Below, piece by piece: positions 4,226 through 5,073 of a stretch of 5,073 bases of DNA; the first letter of the stretch is position 1, and each line of letters begins with the position of its first letter. The stretch lies in NCBI GenBank assembly GCA_023432565.1, contig JAEYUL010000144.1, positions 1-5,073 of the forward strand, written 5' to 3'. The notes below the pieces were generated by a model, which was not told where the DNA came from, did no database searches, and saw only the letters and a list, made by a program, of their open reading frames with translations. Both the position numbers and the translations under genes were made by a program. Origin of the DNA: Actinomycetes bacterium (lineage in GTDB: Bacteria; Actinomycetota; Actinomycetes; Actinomycetales; Cellulomonadaceae).

Positions 4226-5073
4226 TCACAGGTCAGCCCCGAGCCGCAGCCCGCGTGGGGTGGTGGCGAACCCAGCCGCGACGAGGGCGCGCCCCAGGGG
4301 TGAGTGGACGGCGCCGTCGGCGAGCACGGCCCCGCCGTCGATCCGGGTGATGGTCAGCCGACCGGTCCGTGGGACGGCGGCGGCGAGCCCTCGCGCGGCT
4401 GCGGCGAGGGCCTCGTCGTCGTCGGTGAACGACAGCGCGGTGCGCCCGCCCCGTTCGAGGTACACGGCCAGCGCGCCGTCGACGAGCACGACGAGCGAAC
4501 CCGCCTTGCGGCCCGGACGGTGGCCCGTCCCCTCGGCGCCCGCCGGACGGTCCGGCCAGGGCAGAGCACCGCCGTAGGGGTTGGCGGGATCCGTCGCCGC
4601 GAGCACGACGACCACCGGCTGCGGCGGCGTGCCCTGGCGCAGCGCCAGGGCCTGCGGCGAGCCCTCGTCCCGGGTTTCTGCGGCGCTGCGGCGCTCGTCG
4701 CGCAGCTCGACGGCGCGCTCACGGGCGGCCTGCACGCTCGAGGCGTCCGCGCGCAGCTGGTCGACCGCGCCCGGGAGCGCGAACTGCGAGCCGCCGAGCC
4801 GCTCGACGAAGTAGCCGCGTCGCACCTGACCGCCCTGCTCGAGCGCGCTGAGCACGCGGTACACGTCACCGAAGCGTGCGCCGGCACCCTCCAGCGGCGC
4901 GACGGCCCGCGTCAGCACGCCGTGGCGGTCGAGGAGCTGGGCCGCGAGCGCGTGGGCGCGCAGCGTCGGGTCGGTCTCGCGGGCAGGCAGCAGCGACCAC
5001 CTGCCCGCGGCGGAGGCCGTGCTCGCGCCGGGGCCCGTCCTGACCGGCGTCCCGGACGCGGCCAGGCCCGGGC
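4226..5073 (-). CDS. lhr: Lhr-type ATP-dependent DNA helicase, C-terminal part (partial)
   Basis: The reading frame runs without a stop from the window's right edge to TGA at 4226-4228: 281 whole codons, the C-terminus of a protein whose full-length relatives have about 1500 aa. Diagnostic stretches are GRWSLLP and DPTLRAHALAAQLLDRHGVLTR (edge side, split at about 4916-5011), GDVYRVLSALEQGGQVRRGYFVE, LAATDPANPYGGALPWP, HRPGRKAGSLVVLVDG and LERGGRTALSF. These are hallmarks of the Lhr C-terminal domain (winged helices plus beta-barrel, structurally like AlkZ glycosylases in mycobacterial Lhr). Lhr is a 3'-to-5' single-strand DNA translocase and RNA:DNA helicase in DNA repair; the RecA-like motor, ATP site and true start lie outside the window. 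An in-frame GTG at 4918 is internal, since the conserved sequence continues upstream of it. lhr-nei2 is a likely repair operon. Confidence 0.92.
   Translation of the reverse strand, partial: PGLAASGTPVRTGPGASTASAAGRWSLLPARETDPTLRAHALAAQLLDRHGVLTRAVAPLEGAGARFGDVYRVLSALEQGGQVRRGYFVERLGGSQFALPGAVDQLRADASSVQAARERAVELRDERRSAAETRDEGSPQALALRQGTPPQPVVVVLAATDPANPYGGALPWPDRPAGAEGTGHRPGRKAGSLVVLVDGALAVYLERGGRTALSFTDDDEALAAAARGLAAAVPRTGRLTITRIDGGAVLADGAVHSPLGRALVAAGFATTPRGLRLGADL

Noticed and set aside
3359..4303. Plus-strand 314 aa open frame antisense to nei2
   Set aside because: Low-complexity Arg/Pro/Ala/Glu composition, no family motif, and it covers both nei2 and the intergenic segments, as expected of a shadow frame.
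4226..4918. Separate 230 aa gene starting at 4918
   Set aside because: Conserved Lhr sequence (GRWSLLP, DPTLRAHALAAQLLDRHG) continues in the same frame upstream to the window edge, so this is an internal GTG.
1..5073. tRNA, rRNA, CRISPR array, insertion sequence, prophage or toxin-antitoxin module
   Set aside because: No regular spaced repeats, cloverleaf-like segment, transposase motifs or terminal inverted repeats were seen on either strand; composition is even throughout.

Overview
The window reads as ordinary chromosomal DNA from a very GC-rich actinobacterium. Codons end almost always in G or C, most starts are GTG, and the proteins are of actinobacterial type (ClgR, Nei2 and Lhr families). 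The style suits the Micrococcales, for example Cellulomonas or a relative; the genus is a guess.

Layout, left to right. Bases 1-99 hold no gene that starts here. A CapA-type exported metallophosphatase-fold protein (1413-100, minus) is followed by a 126 bp divergent promoter region. Then comes a two-gene plus-strand unit: pgsA (phosphatidylglycerophosphate synthase, 1540-2127) and, 2 bp later, a CinA C-terminal domain nicotinamide-nucleotide amidase (2130-2624). A 294 bp regulatory gap precedes clgR (2919-3260), a small XRE-family activator of Clp/Lon proteolysis genes. After a 170 bp convergent gap come two minus-strand repair genes: nei2, a Fpg/Nei-family DNA glycosylase (4186-3431), and the C-terminal 281 codons of an Lhr-type helicase that runs off the right edge (5073-4226).

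How the parts relate. pgsA-cinA-clgR is a conserved actinobacterial neighbourhood normally found between ftsK and recA, so recA may lie just right of lhr and ftsK somewhere left of the window (inference). lhr followed by nei2 is also the order in Mycobacterium tuberculosis and suggests joint work in DNA repair.

No gene here belongs to an undescribed system. The most interesting material is regulatory. capA and pgsA both have a TANNNT -10 box exactly 6 nt before a GTG start and no Shine-Dalgarno sequence, the signature of leaderless mRNAs. The clgR leader has a near-consensus SigH/SigE-type ECF promoter, a second TANNNT-N6-GTG box in frame with clgR, and a perfect 12-bp-arm hairpin before the SD-led ATG. 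This suggests stress control, possibly with alternative starts or attenuation.
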